Shown here one piece after another: positions 27,971 through 35,900 of a stretch of 40,115 bases of DNA. Within the stretch, counting starts at the first letter, position 1, and the number at the start of each line of letters is the position of its first letter. The position numbers and the translations under genes are program-made. The DNA comes from Scytonema sp. RU_4_4 (GTDB lineage Bacteria; Cyanobacteriota; Cyanobacteriia; Cyanobacteriales; Nostocaceae), in the NCBI GenBank assembly GCA_012031965.1, contig JAAUSC010000045.1, positions 1 to 40,115 of the forward strand, read 5' to 3'. The notes under the pieces were generated by a model, which saw only the letters and a list, made by a program, of their open reading frames with translations, made no database searches and had not been told where the DNA came from.

Positions 27971-28496
27971 GTTTGAGCCATCCTTTTATTTGTTCGGTCA
28001 CTGACTCTGGTGTTTGGTGTCCGCACACTGTACCATCAAACACTACTGCTGGCGCAATTCCACAAGCACCCAGACATCTTGCTGTTAACAACGAAAGTTG
28101 CCTATCTAGCGTTGTTTCACCTGCATGAATTTTGGCGCACTTTTCTACAGTTGCTAGTAAATTTGCTGCACCTTTGACGTAACAAGCGGTACCCGTACAC
28201 ACAACACAGCTATGTACACCCTTCGGTGCTAAGGAGAACAAGTGATAAAAAGTTGCCACACCATAAACACGACTGGGTGGCAGTTTCAGGCTGTGGGCAA
28301 TGTAGAGTAATAAGTCATTTTCTAGGTAGCCAAAGAGTTCTTGTGCCTTATGCAAAACTTCTATCAGTGCATCCTGCTGATATTGATGGCGCTTCATGGT
28401 TGCATCCAGTATCTTGAAGCGTTTGTCACCGCTGAGATGCTCTTTTGAAGGACTTTTTGCATACTGATTTTTGTTATCAGCTGTCACAGGATTCAT
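27939..28496 (-). CDS. hoxE: Hox diaphorase subunit HoxE
   Basis: HoxE (NuoE-like) carries a [2Fe-2S] cluster and, from structural work on Synechocystis Hox, takes part in electron exchange with ferredoxin or flavodoxin. The 185-residue protein has the four-Cys pattern CTGTAC ([13 protein letters not shown]) and CLGAC ([11 protein letters not shown]) with normal spacing, after a helical N-terminal domain ([20 protein letters not shown]). The ATG at 28496 lacks a strong ribosome site. It is the first gene of the cluster; the shared direct repeat lies 225 bp upstream. Confidence 0.97.
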   Translation of the reverse strand: MNPVTADNKNQYAKSPSKEHLSGDKRFKILDATMKRHQYQQDALIEVLHKAQELFGYLENDLLLYIAHSLKLPPSRVYGVATFYHLFSLAPKGVHSCVVCTGTACYVKGAANLLATVEKCAKIHAGETTLDRQLSLLTARCLGACGIAPAVVFDGTVCGHQTPESVTEQIKGWLKHGSDGTTGNS

Positions 28497-28720
28497 GTCT
28501 TTGTTTTTATACAGTGGGTTGTTTTGGTTTCAAACTTGTCTTGATATATATGTAAGTACAAAATGCTTGTTGTAGTAATTTTTCGTTGATTTGCAGTGCT
28601 TTGCTGACTAAGTGTCAGTCATGTTACAGATTAGAGAATATGAGACTGTTTGGTTGCAGTGCTTGTAACTCCTGAATTCTACACATACAGTTCTACATAC
28701 ATAGTTATAGATGAATAATT

Positions 28721-28738
28721 TGAGGAACTTGTGAGGTC
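28721..28738 (+). promoter_or_regulatory. Shared direct repeat, copy 5 (upstream of hoxE)
   Basis: TGAGGAACTTGTGAGGTC: differs from the consensus only in the last two bases. It is 225 bp before the hoxE start, on the opposite strand. Confidence 0.75.
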
Positions 28739-28809
28739 TGTGTCAAGATTTAATAACAGTACACTGGTAGGATCAGCCTAGAAAAGAAGTCCTGTTTTGG
28801 AGAGAATTA

Positions 28810-28899
28810 ATGAAGCGGAAGAAGGTTTTAGCTAACTTTACTTTTCGTTACATACTTCTGTTTATTTGCGCCTTTCTAGTTATAGAACAGTCATATTAA
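28810..28899 (+). CDS. Possible 29-residue membrane peptide
   Basis: ATG at 28810 follows TTGGAGAGAATTA, a good ribosome site. The peptide starts MKRKKVLANFT and has one hydrophobic segment (YILLFICAFLVI) before a short polar end. It could be a small membrane protein, or a signal peptide left from the gene whose peptidoglycan-binding remnant lies 135 bp downstream. Confidence 0.35.
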   Translation: MKRKKVLANFTFRYILLFICAFLVIEQSY

Positions 28900-28952
28900 A
28901 CATCTGCTAAACAAAATGATTTTTAAAATATTAAATCTTGTATGAAGGGTAT

Positions 28953-28970
28953 TTCCTCACAACATTCTCA
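28953..28970 (-). promoter_or_regulatory. Shared direct repeat, copy 6 (reverse orientation)
   Basis: Minus strand reads TGAGAATGTTGTGAGGAA: second half perfect, first half with changes, same 11-bp period. This is the only copy on the minus strand, and the only one whose nearest downstream coding traces (29035-29163 and the gene at 29281) lie on the plus strand, so the orientation rule holds. Confidence 0.6.
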
Positions 28971-29034
28971 CAACTTTTTCTTATTCTAAAAATAGAGATA
29001 TTCAAGATAATCTCTCAGGAGTAGATAGAAAAAC

Positions 29035-29163
29035 ATCGGTCTCAAAACAGAAAAGACTGTGAAATCTTATCAACTCAACCGTGATTTTGTTGTAGATGGT
29101 ATACTCGGTCCGAAAACCTGGCACAAAATGACTGACGATATACCTGAAGAGGTACCTTGTTAA
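29035..29163 (+). pseudogene. Peptidoglycan-binding domain remnant
   Basis: The frame encodes KTVKSYQLNRDFVVDGILG and PKTWHKMTDD before TAA, matching the end of a PG_binding_1 repeat (Y/FQ....VDG..GPKTW..L). A TAG lies in frame just upstream (about 29025) and only a GTG (29059) could start it. AGGAG at about 29017 precedes the area. It is either a broken secreted cell-wall-binding protein or a very short one. Confidence 0.5.
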
Positions 29164-29280
29164 TCGAAGTAACTCTAAGAGTTTATTTGGCTAGCCACAT
29201 ATTTACATTTTTGAATCTAGAAAATTTTCAAATGTTTTTCTCAGAAGTTTAACACTACCTTCTGAGGAAAGAAGGTGAGT

Positions 29281-29892
29281 ATGAATCATAAAAATTTCCG
29301 GAAAACACCAATCGCGCTTGTACCAGCTTTTCTTGCCACGGCGACACTAATGACAGCCTTTGTTAGCCCCGCCTTTGCTGCACCAAAAGTTGAAATTGTC
29401 GGCGCAGGTTACGGTGGTAGTGGTTGCCCCGGAGGCTCTGCGAATGTGACCGTTAGCCCTGATGGTCAAGAGCTAACTATTCTATTTGATAAGTTTATAG
29501 CTCTTGGAAATAACTCCAGAGAAAGCCGCAAAAGCTGTAATTTGACAATTCCGATCAAAGTACCCCAAGGCTTTCAAATTTCCCTTTACGATGCTGATTA
29601 TCGAGGCTATGTTGCTCCTTTTACCACTGGACAATTAAGATCAGAGTACTTTTTTGCCGGTCAGCGCGGACCTGTTTTTTCTCGACAATTTAGTGGCGAA
29701 ACTAACTATAACGTTCGAGATAGTTTAGAGACTGTAGCTGATGTCTGGTCGCGTTGTGGCGACAGTTTGAACATGCGGGTGAATGCTGGGATGTCCGCTA
29801 GTGGTCAAGGAATGGCTACTGTTGACTCTTTCGATCTTGCACATCGAGGTTTGGTTTATCACATCAAATATCGCACCTGTCCTAGCAATTAG
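29281..29892 (+). CDS. Secreted DUF4360 protein
   Basis: The 203-residue protein has a signal peptide (TPIALVPAFLATATLMTAFV, cleaved probably after PAFA) and a mature part with VGAGYGGSGCPGGSANVTVS, SPDGQELTILFDKF and VPQGFQISLYDADYRGYV, typical of DUF4360, a family of secreted proteins of unknown role in bacteria and fungi. Four Cys could form two disulfides (SGCPG, KSCNL, SRCGD, YRTCP). ATG 29281 follows GAAGGTGAGT; an in-frame GTG at 29275 is the overlapping alternative. The inverted copy of the shared motif lies 310 bp upstream. Confidence 0.88.
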   Translation: MNHKNFRKTPIALVPAFLATATLMTAFVSPAFAAPKVEIVGAGYGGSGCPGGSANVTVSPDGQELTILFDKFIALGNNSRESRKSCNLTIPIKVPQGFQISLYDADYRGYVAPFTTGQLRSEYFFAGQRGPVFSRQFSGETNYNVRDSLETVADVWSRCGDSLNMRVNAGMSASGQGMATVDSFDLAHRGLVYHIKYRTCPSN

Positions 29893-30300
29893 CAAAGTTG
29901 AGAGCATCCAGGAGGAATAATTCTTCAAATCATCAATTGTGCAATAGCAATCCGAATGACATCGTGAGAAAATGCGGAGATGAAAAGTATCTATATTATA
30001 GATATTTTAGATTTTTTCACTCACAAATAATTTAGGATTGCTATCGCTCATATCGACGGGCATATTGATTGCATCCAGGAATATCAGCTGCAGAGAAGTC
30101 TTTTTTCAATCTTTGAAGTTCAATCTTTTTTGCTTGAACTTTCTTTAGAGTTATTGAAAAACCTTTGAAAGGGATTAGAAGTCGACCACGGAGATATTGC
30201 TGGTACGAATGATAAGAGGAATAGACAAAACGATATTGTCTGCAATATTATTGAGGGAATTTGCAAAAATAGTTGGTCATCTGGCAATGCTCCTAATGGT
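29893..30300. other. Intergenic stretch with a hairpin element
   Basis: Contains the inverted-repeat element at 29941-30047. Minus-strand sequence at 30120-30300 has a hydrophobic reading frame (IILQTISFCLFLLSFVPAIS) that may be the continuation, in another frame, of the damaged gene at 30301-30603. Confidence 0.4.
29941..30047. repeat. Hairpin/MITE-like element downstream of the DUF4360 gene
   Basis: GCAATAGCAATCC (29941-29953) and GGATTGCTATCGC (30035-30047) are inverted repeats with one mismatch. The middle has ATCTATATTATAGAT, a palindrome, and GTGAG/CTCAC pairing between the arms, so the whole 107 bp can fold. Confidence 0.55.
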
Positions 30301-30603
30301 TTAGATGGTTGAGACCACATCAGCGTTACTAAAAATAGCATTAATAAAGTTTTCAACAATTAACTCTGATGAACGTCTAGATACTAGTGAGCGAAGCCGT
30401 CGAATAACAACAAAACACAGTAGGAATACTATGAGCCATGCTAATGGGGTCAAAATGATTGTGCTTCCAGCCTTGCTAAAAGTCTCAACATCATTCCCCA
30501 GCTTTTTAACCGCCGTAATGCTTCTGTCCCAATTGCTTGGGGTAGGTGTTATGATAGGTTTTAGGGTGTTACTTCCTTGCATAAGCTTAGGTATTTTGTT
30601 CAA
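30301..30603 (-). pseudogene. Damaged gene for a small membrane protein
   Basis: The 100-codon frame has a polar N-terminal part, a membrane segment (STIILTPLAWLIVFLLCFVV) and a charged end (RRLRSLVSRRSSELIVENF). Only TTG is available as start, with an in-frame stop shortly upstream. The sequence after its stop continues as a hydrophobic frame in another register, which suggests a frameshift. A plus-strand frame (30305-30793) overlaps it and looks less protein-like. The shared motif at 30827 is 224 bp upstream, the same distance as for hoxE. Not recognised. Confidence 0.35.
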
Positions 30604-31036
30604 TACAATATGTGTGATGCTAAAGTATCAAGCAAGGTTATCGAGAGCAGCCGCTTTCGTGAGGAAGTCACTGACCTTGCACCATTTTCAACAAGGTGAG
30701 AGTAACCGGGTTTCTGAACGAAAAATCAAGGATTTTAGTTTTACCTATTCGCAAGAAACCTGCTTTCTTGCGGTAGTGCAGGATGGTAAGTGACTTTACT
30801 TACCTACTTAATTTAGAAAAAGATGTTGAGGAACTTGTGAGGAAATAAAACCAAAGCTGGCAAGTTATTGAAAGATTTAGCGTTTGTCAAATTTGTGGTA
30901 AAACTTGCGGCAAAGGTATTTTGCAAGAAAGATGCGCCTCGAAATAGACACTCCCTTCTCTGTCGAACCAAAGGCTTTATCTAAAGACTCCCCTCGGACT
31001 ATGTTCTCAAGTTAAGATCATTACTGAGACAAGAAA
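30604..31036. other. Stretch with the shared motif and decayed sequence
   Basis: Holds motif copy 7 (30827-30844). A short plus-strand frame at about 30872-30948 reads CQICGKTCGKGIL, resembling a zinc-ribbon scrap, without start or extension. Otherwise nothing recognised. Confidence 0.4.
30827..30844 (+). promoter_or_regulatory. Shared direct repeat, copy 7 (perfect consensus)
   Basis: TGAGGAACTTGTGAGGAA. Downstream on the opposite strand lies only the damaged gene at 30301-30603; upstream to the right is the stub of the acetate-CoA ligase gene. The perfect site in decayed surroundings suggests that the gene it served was lost recently. Confidence 0.7.
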
Positions 31037-31189
31037 TCAGGTCGCCCCAATCCACATCAAGCATACTGGTTTTTCCGTCGCCCCAATAACAGCGACAGTC
31101 TGCGGTGCAAAGATGGCATCAAGAGGGCGATACTCAGAGCGTAAAATATCATAGGCGGGATCAACTGTGCTGGGAATTGGCTTTTGCAT
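31037..31189 (-). pseudogene. N-terminal stub of ADP-forming acetate-CoA ligase (GNAT-fused type)
   Basis: The 50-codon frame reads MQKPIPSTVDPAYDILRSEY then RPLDAIFAPQTVAVIGATEK, matching the start of the CoA-binding domain of acetate-CoA ligase (ADP-forming)/acetyltransferase proteins, which run to some 900 residues. After GATEK the sequence is unrelated and stops. ATTGGGGCGAC occurs at the break and again 33 bp on, which suggests deletion or slippage. The enzyme would convert acetyl-CoA to acetate with ATP gain, the step after NifJ. Too short to be functional. Confidence 0.7.
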
Positions 31190-31290
31190 AGTCTGTAAGG
31201 TTGATTAAGGTTGGGTCATTTGGCGGATGAGAAAAGATATAGCGGATTGCAACCGGGTAGAATACAGTAAGGAAGTACAGGATGTATAAA

Positions 31291-32187
31291 AATGAAGGCG
31301 TATTCTCTTGAGCTTAGAGAAAAAATAGTTCAAGCGTATGACAATCATGAAGGCTCTCAACGTCAACTAGCTTCTCGGTTTAAAGTCAGCCTTAGTTTCA
31401 TATGCACGAGCGATTGAAGGGCAGGGTGCATATGGGGAGCGTCCTTATCATCATCGAGATAATATTACCGGAAGAAAGGCAGAGGGCAGCTATGCTGAAG
31501 GTTCATATTGTCAGCTTTTAGACAAATTATAGTCCTCTGTGCTCTGCCAAACGGTTTAAAGCCCACGCCAGATGCTTCAAGTCGGCAGACCCGCCCACGG
31601 CACTGGCTCCTGAATTCATTTATGGAGAAAAATAAACGCGTTCGCGCAGCGTGGCGTCAGCCATAGCAACTTTATTAAATCCCCGCTTTTAAGCGTGGGG
31701 ATTCCCTTGTGCCCTCAGCAGTCGCCTGCGGCACGGCTTGAAGCCGTTCACGTAGTGTGCGCTCTGCGCTTACGTACTTCTGCCTTCTTAATTTGATTGG
31801 AGCAATTGGACTTTCAGGTTGGATCGGTGCAATGACTCTGAATGGTGGTACAAATGGAGATATTTTTCGATTTTTCATAGAGAATATTTTGCTTCCAAAT
31901 TTATGGGAAGGAGCATGTGTTGTGGTTGTTTGCCTGCACACAAAGTGGCAGGAATCCGCGAATTGATTGAACAAAAAGGTGCAAGGCTGGTTTATTTATC
32001 CCCTTACTCCCCCGATTTCAACCCTATTGAGAACTGTTGGTCAAAAATTAAGGAACACCTCCGTTCTGTTGCTGCGCGTTCGCGAGAAATTTTAGAACAA
32101 GCTATCACCGAAGCACTAGATATGGTTGTATCAAATGATATTCGGAATTACTTTACCCACTGCTGCTACTGTATTCCACTGAGTTGA
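31291..32187 (+). pseudogene. IS630 transposase, broken in pieces
   Basis: The N-terminal helix-turn-helix is at 31291-31403 (MKAYSLELREKIVQAYDNHE, RQLASRFKVSLSF) and ends abruptly. The catalytic part restarts at about 31787 with LNLIGAIGLSGWIGAMTLNG and FRFFIENILLPNLWEGACVV, goes out of frame near 31925 and continues in the next frame as PAHKVAGIRELIEQKGARLV and YLSPYSPDFNPIENCWSKIK (DDE-type Glu in NPIE). At the break the expected VMDNLPAHK is damaged, so the second catalytic Asp is lost. About 380 bp between the two parts is foreign. Confidence 0.8.
31678..31703 (+). repeat. IS200/IS605-type end hairpin inside the IS630 remnant
   Basis: AATCCCCGCTT and AAGCGTGGGGATT form an imperfect stem, followed by CCCTTGTGCCCTCAGCAGTC and CTGCGGCACGGCTTGAAGCC, a sequence type seen at right ends of tnpB-carrying elements. 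No tnpB frame is left. Compare the hairpin at 11321-11341. Confidence 0.55.
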
Positions 32188-32198
32188 AAAACGCTATA

Positions 32199-32354
32199 AA
32201 GTTGAAATAGCGCTCGTGCAAAGGTGCTTTTCCCCACACCACCTTTATCACCTGTAATAATTACCAGTCGCTTTTGAGGTTTACTATTATTAATATTGGT
32301 TGTATTATCATCAGACATGACTTTTTTACCCTTATTGTTTCTATTTGTAGACAT
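32199..32354 (-). pseudogene. ParA-like ATPase, N-terminal part cut by IS630
   Basis: The frame starts at ATG 32354 with a polar leader (MSTNRNNKGKKVMSDDN) and then RLVIITGDKGGVGKSTFARA, a deviant Walker A motif (KGGVGKST) typical of ParA/MinD-type ATPases, here with a leader as in plasmid or conjugation-associated members. Homology ends at the IS630 edge (32198). The rest of the gene is not visible on the left side of the insertion, so it was deleted too. Confidence 0.65.
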
Positions 32355-32976
32355 AACATTTCTCTAAAAAGCAAATACACCTTGTTAATGTAAATCAAAA
32401 TTTTTAAACCTTGTTTTGAAGAAAACAATTCATTTTTAATAGTTAAAAAACATTTAGTGCAAGCAACCTTTTACGATAAAACTAGTTGATTATACAGGTT
32501 ATCAGCAAACAACATAAAATGGCTATATCCTTCTATGAATACTTCCACAATAAATAAAAGTATACTTATGCAAAAACGTCAATGCCTGCATCAATTCTAA
32601 AATACTCATATGTTTGCCCTAAAAATTAGCTATGTGATGGAGCCAATAAAGACTCATTATTCAATTAAACCTAACTACTCTGTTTTACATAGATTGGTTT
32701 TAGTATGTAACCTTAACCTCAAAAAGCCAATCAACAAAACTTCAGTATTGAACCAACATTTGTTGATATATAAATTAGCAATAAATTTCATTTAGTTTGC
32801 CTAAATATCATGAAATATAAAAATATATACAAAAATGTAGGGAATTTTCTCAGTTCGCGTTGATAGGTATTTTTAGGAGACTATTGTGAAGCTTGCTCTC
32901 TCCTTGCTGTTTGTTGGAGTTTGGCAAATGATATACTTTGTGATATGGCTGATGACACTCATCCCAAGAGAGTTCA
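32355..32976. other. AT-rich intergenic stretch, nothing recognised
   Basis: Long A/T-rich sequence with one weak 61-codon frame (32610-32795) lacking recognisable content. The promoters of the divergent ParA remnant and the large kinase would lie here. Confidence 0.5.
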
Positions 32977-35900
32977 ATGATTGCCTTACCTGGAGTTACC
33001 ATCCACAGAAAAATCTATGAGAGCTTGGCAACTCTTGTGTATCGAGGCATACGAGAGCGGGAGAATTGTGCAGTCATCGCCAAAGTTCTGAAGCAGGATT
33101 ATCCTTCTTCTCAGGAATTAACTCGCTATCGGCAGGAATATGCAATGACTCGCTCCCTCAACATCGAAGGCGTAGTTAAGGCATACAGCCAGCAAGACTA
33201 CCAGCGCACGCTGGTTATTCTCCTGGAAGATTTTGGTGGAGAGTCTTTAGAATACTGGATGCGGCAGCAATCAGACTTCTGTCCCATGCCCTTGTCGATT
33301 TTTTTGGATGTGGCGATCGCCCTTACCCATACTCTGGACAGAATCCATGCGGCTCATGTCATTCATAAAGACATCAATTCCGGCAACATTGTCTTTAATC
33401 CGAACACTGGCGTTGTCAAGATTATTGATTTTGGCATTGCGACTCGCTTCAGTCGCACCAATCCCACATTCAAAAGTCTCCATCTTCTAGAAGGAACCCC
33501 CGCCTATTTGTCGCCAGAGCAAACCGGGCGGATGAACCGGATGCTCGACTATCGCACCGATTTCTACTCGCTGGGCGTAACCTTCTACGAACTGTTGACG
33601 GGACAATTACCGTTTCCCACCAAAGATCTCCTAGAGCTAGTCCACTGCCACATTGCCAGACCGCCGACTCCTCCGCACGAATTGAACGCGACGATTCCCC
33701 AACCTGTCTCAGATCTTATTTTGAAACTGATGGCGAAGAATGCGGAGGATCGCTATCAAAGTGCTTGGGGCATCAAAGCAGATTTAGAACGCTGTGCCCA
33801 GCAACTGGTAGAAGTGGGTCTAATTGAACCTGTACCATTGGGTCTGCAAGATGTTTCTGAACAGTTTTGCACTCCTCAAAAACTGTATGGACGAGAAGCG
33901 GAGATTGAAGCATTATTGGCAGCGTTCGACGGAGTAGCTAGAAAAGAGACGTTTCGCGAAATTTGTCAACTAGAGTCAGGCATAGAAAGTGTTCAATTCA
34001 ATGTCGAACTCATGCTCGTTTCTGGTTACGCTGGCGTTGGCAAAACGGCATTGGTGCAGGAACTCTATGAACCCATCACAGCAAACCACGGCTATTTCAT
34101 ATCGGGGAAATTTGACCAATTCAGGCGCAATGTTCCCTACAGCGCTATTGTGGCTGCTCTGCAAAAGTTGGTGCAGCAACTCTTGGGAGAACCGGATGAG
34201 CAGGTGGAATTGTGGCGATCGCGTTTACTCAGTGCTTTAGGAAACAACGGACAAATCATCATTGATGTCATCCCCGAAGTCGAGTTAATCATTGGCAAGC
34301 AGTTGCCCGTACCAGAAGTTGGAGCAACTGAGGCACAGAATCGCTTCAACCTAACGTTTCAAAAATTCGTGCGGGTGTTTTGTGCAAAAGAGCATCCCCT
34401 GGTTATCTTCTTAGACGATCTACAGTGGATTGATTCTGCGACGCTGAAGTTAATCGAACTCATCTTACTCGACGAGCAAACCCAACATCTGTTTTTGATC
34501 GGAGCCTACCGAGATAATGAAGTGTCTCCAACGCATCCATTGGTCTTAACGCTAGAGAACCTGCGAAACCAGGGAGCCATACTTCAGGAAATCATCCTGG
34601 ATCCCTTAACGCTGGAACCGTTAAGCCAGCTAATAGCTGAGACATTACATCACCATCCTGATACCGTTCATACCCTAGCTCAGGCTGTGTCACGTAAAAC
34701 CGAGGGCAACCCGTTCTTTGTCGGTGAATTTCTGCGAATGCTGTATGGCGAAAATCTGTTGACTTTCGATGCACAACAGTTGAGCTGGCAGTGGAACCTG
34801 GCTGAGATTGAAGCTCAAGATATCACGGATAATGTGGTGGAGTTGCTGTTGCGTCAGTTGCAGAAATTGCCGGAAGCAACACAGCAAATTCTCTCCATCG
34901 CTGCTTGTACTGGGGCTGAGTTTGATTTAGAGACATTGGCGATCGTTTTGGAAAAATCACGTAAAGCAATTTTTCAGGATTTACTAGCAGCAATACAAGC
35001 TGGATTAATTCAACCCATTTCTGGCTTGGACGAAGACTTGTTGGTGCAGGAGTATAAGTTTTCGCACGATCGCGTCCAGCAAGCGGCTTATGCTTTGATT
35101 GATGAGTCGCACAAACAAGTTGTTCATCTCCAAATCGGTTGCAATTTACTCGAAAAAACTTCACCAGAGCAACGAGCCGATCGGCTGTTTGCCATTGTGG
35201 ATCATCTTAATCATGGAGTTGAACTGGTCACTACTCAACCAGAACGAACTGAAATCGTCAGACTGAATTTAATGGCAGGTCAGAAAGCAAAGGCAGCAAC
35301 GGCTTATGAAGCAGCGCTTCAGTATTTCAATACAGGGCTTAAACTCCTCAATTCAGAGAGTTGGCAGAGCGAGTATGACCTGACCTTAGCGCTGTATTCA
35401 GAAGCAGCAGGAGCGGCATATCTTCACGGTCGCTTTGATGAGATGGAACAATTGGTAGAAGCGGTACTTGATTGCGCCAAAACAGTGGTTGACAAAGTGC
35501 AGGCTTACGATAGCAGAATTCAAGGATATTTGTCACAGGGCAACCTGAAAGAAGCACTAAAAACTGGATTGGAAGCGTTAAAGCTCTTGGGAATAGATTT
35601 AATAGAAAATCCAAGTCAGGCAGATATTCAAAGGGAATTGGAGTCAACTGCTGCACTACTTGCTGAACGAGAAATCGAAGACTTGATTAATTTACCAGAG
35701 ATGACTGCACCAGAACCGCGCTCAGCTATGTCAATCCTAGCGAATATGGGGTCTGCTGCATTTATAATGTTGCCAGCACTGTGGGTACTGATTACTTTCA
35801 AAACGGTAAATTTATCAATCAACTGCGGTAATGCTATCTGGTCATCACTGTATTATGCTTGCTATGGGTTTGTTCTATGTGGAGTTGTTCAAGACATTGA

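Larger units (their letters stand above)
28497..29280. other. Non-coding/decayed stretch between hoxE and the DUF4360 gene
   Basis: Holds two divergent copies of the shared motif (28721-28738 and 28953-28970), a 29-codon frame with a ribosome site (28810-28899), and a peptidoglycan-binding domain remnant (29035-29163). No complete longer gene. Confidence 0.55.
31238..32198 (+). mobile_element. Degraded IS630-family insertion sequence
   Basis: Ends are imperfect inverted repeats: TATAGCG..GG.AGAATACAGTA on the left (31238-31271) and, on the complement of the right end, TATAGCG..CAGTGGAATACAGTA (to 32198). TA at both outer edges fits the IS630 target. It carries pieces of one transposase gene and an IS605-type end hairpin in its middle. 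It interrupts a ParA-like gene on its right side. Confidence 0.75.

Noticed and set aside
29261-29284. TGAGGAAAGAAGGTGAGT before the DUF4360 gene as another motif copy
   Set aside because: The two TGAG units are 13, not 11, bases apart, and the GAAGGTGAG part is explained as the ribosome site.
30305-30793. 162-codon plus-strand frame
   Set aside because: Overlaps the minus-strand membrane-protein frame, has no recognisable content and no ribosome site; neither is strong, but the minus strand reads better.
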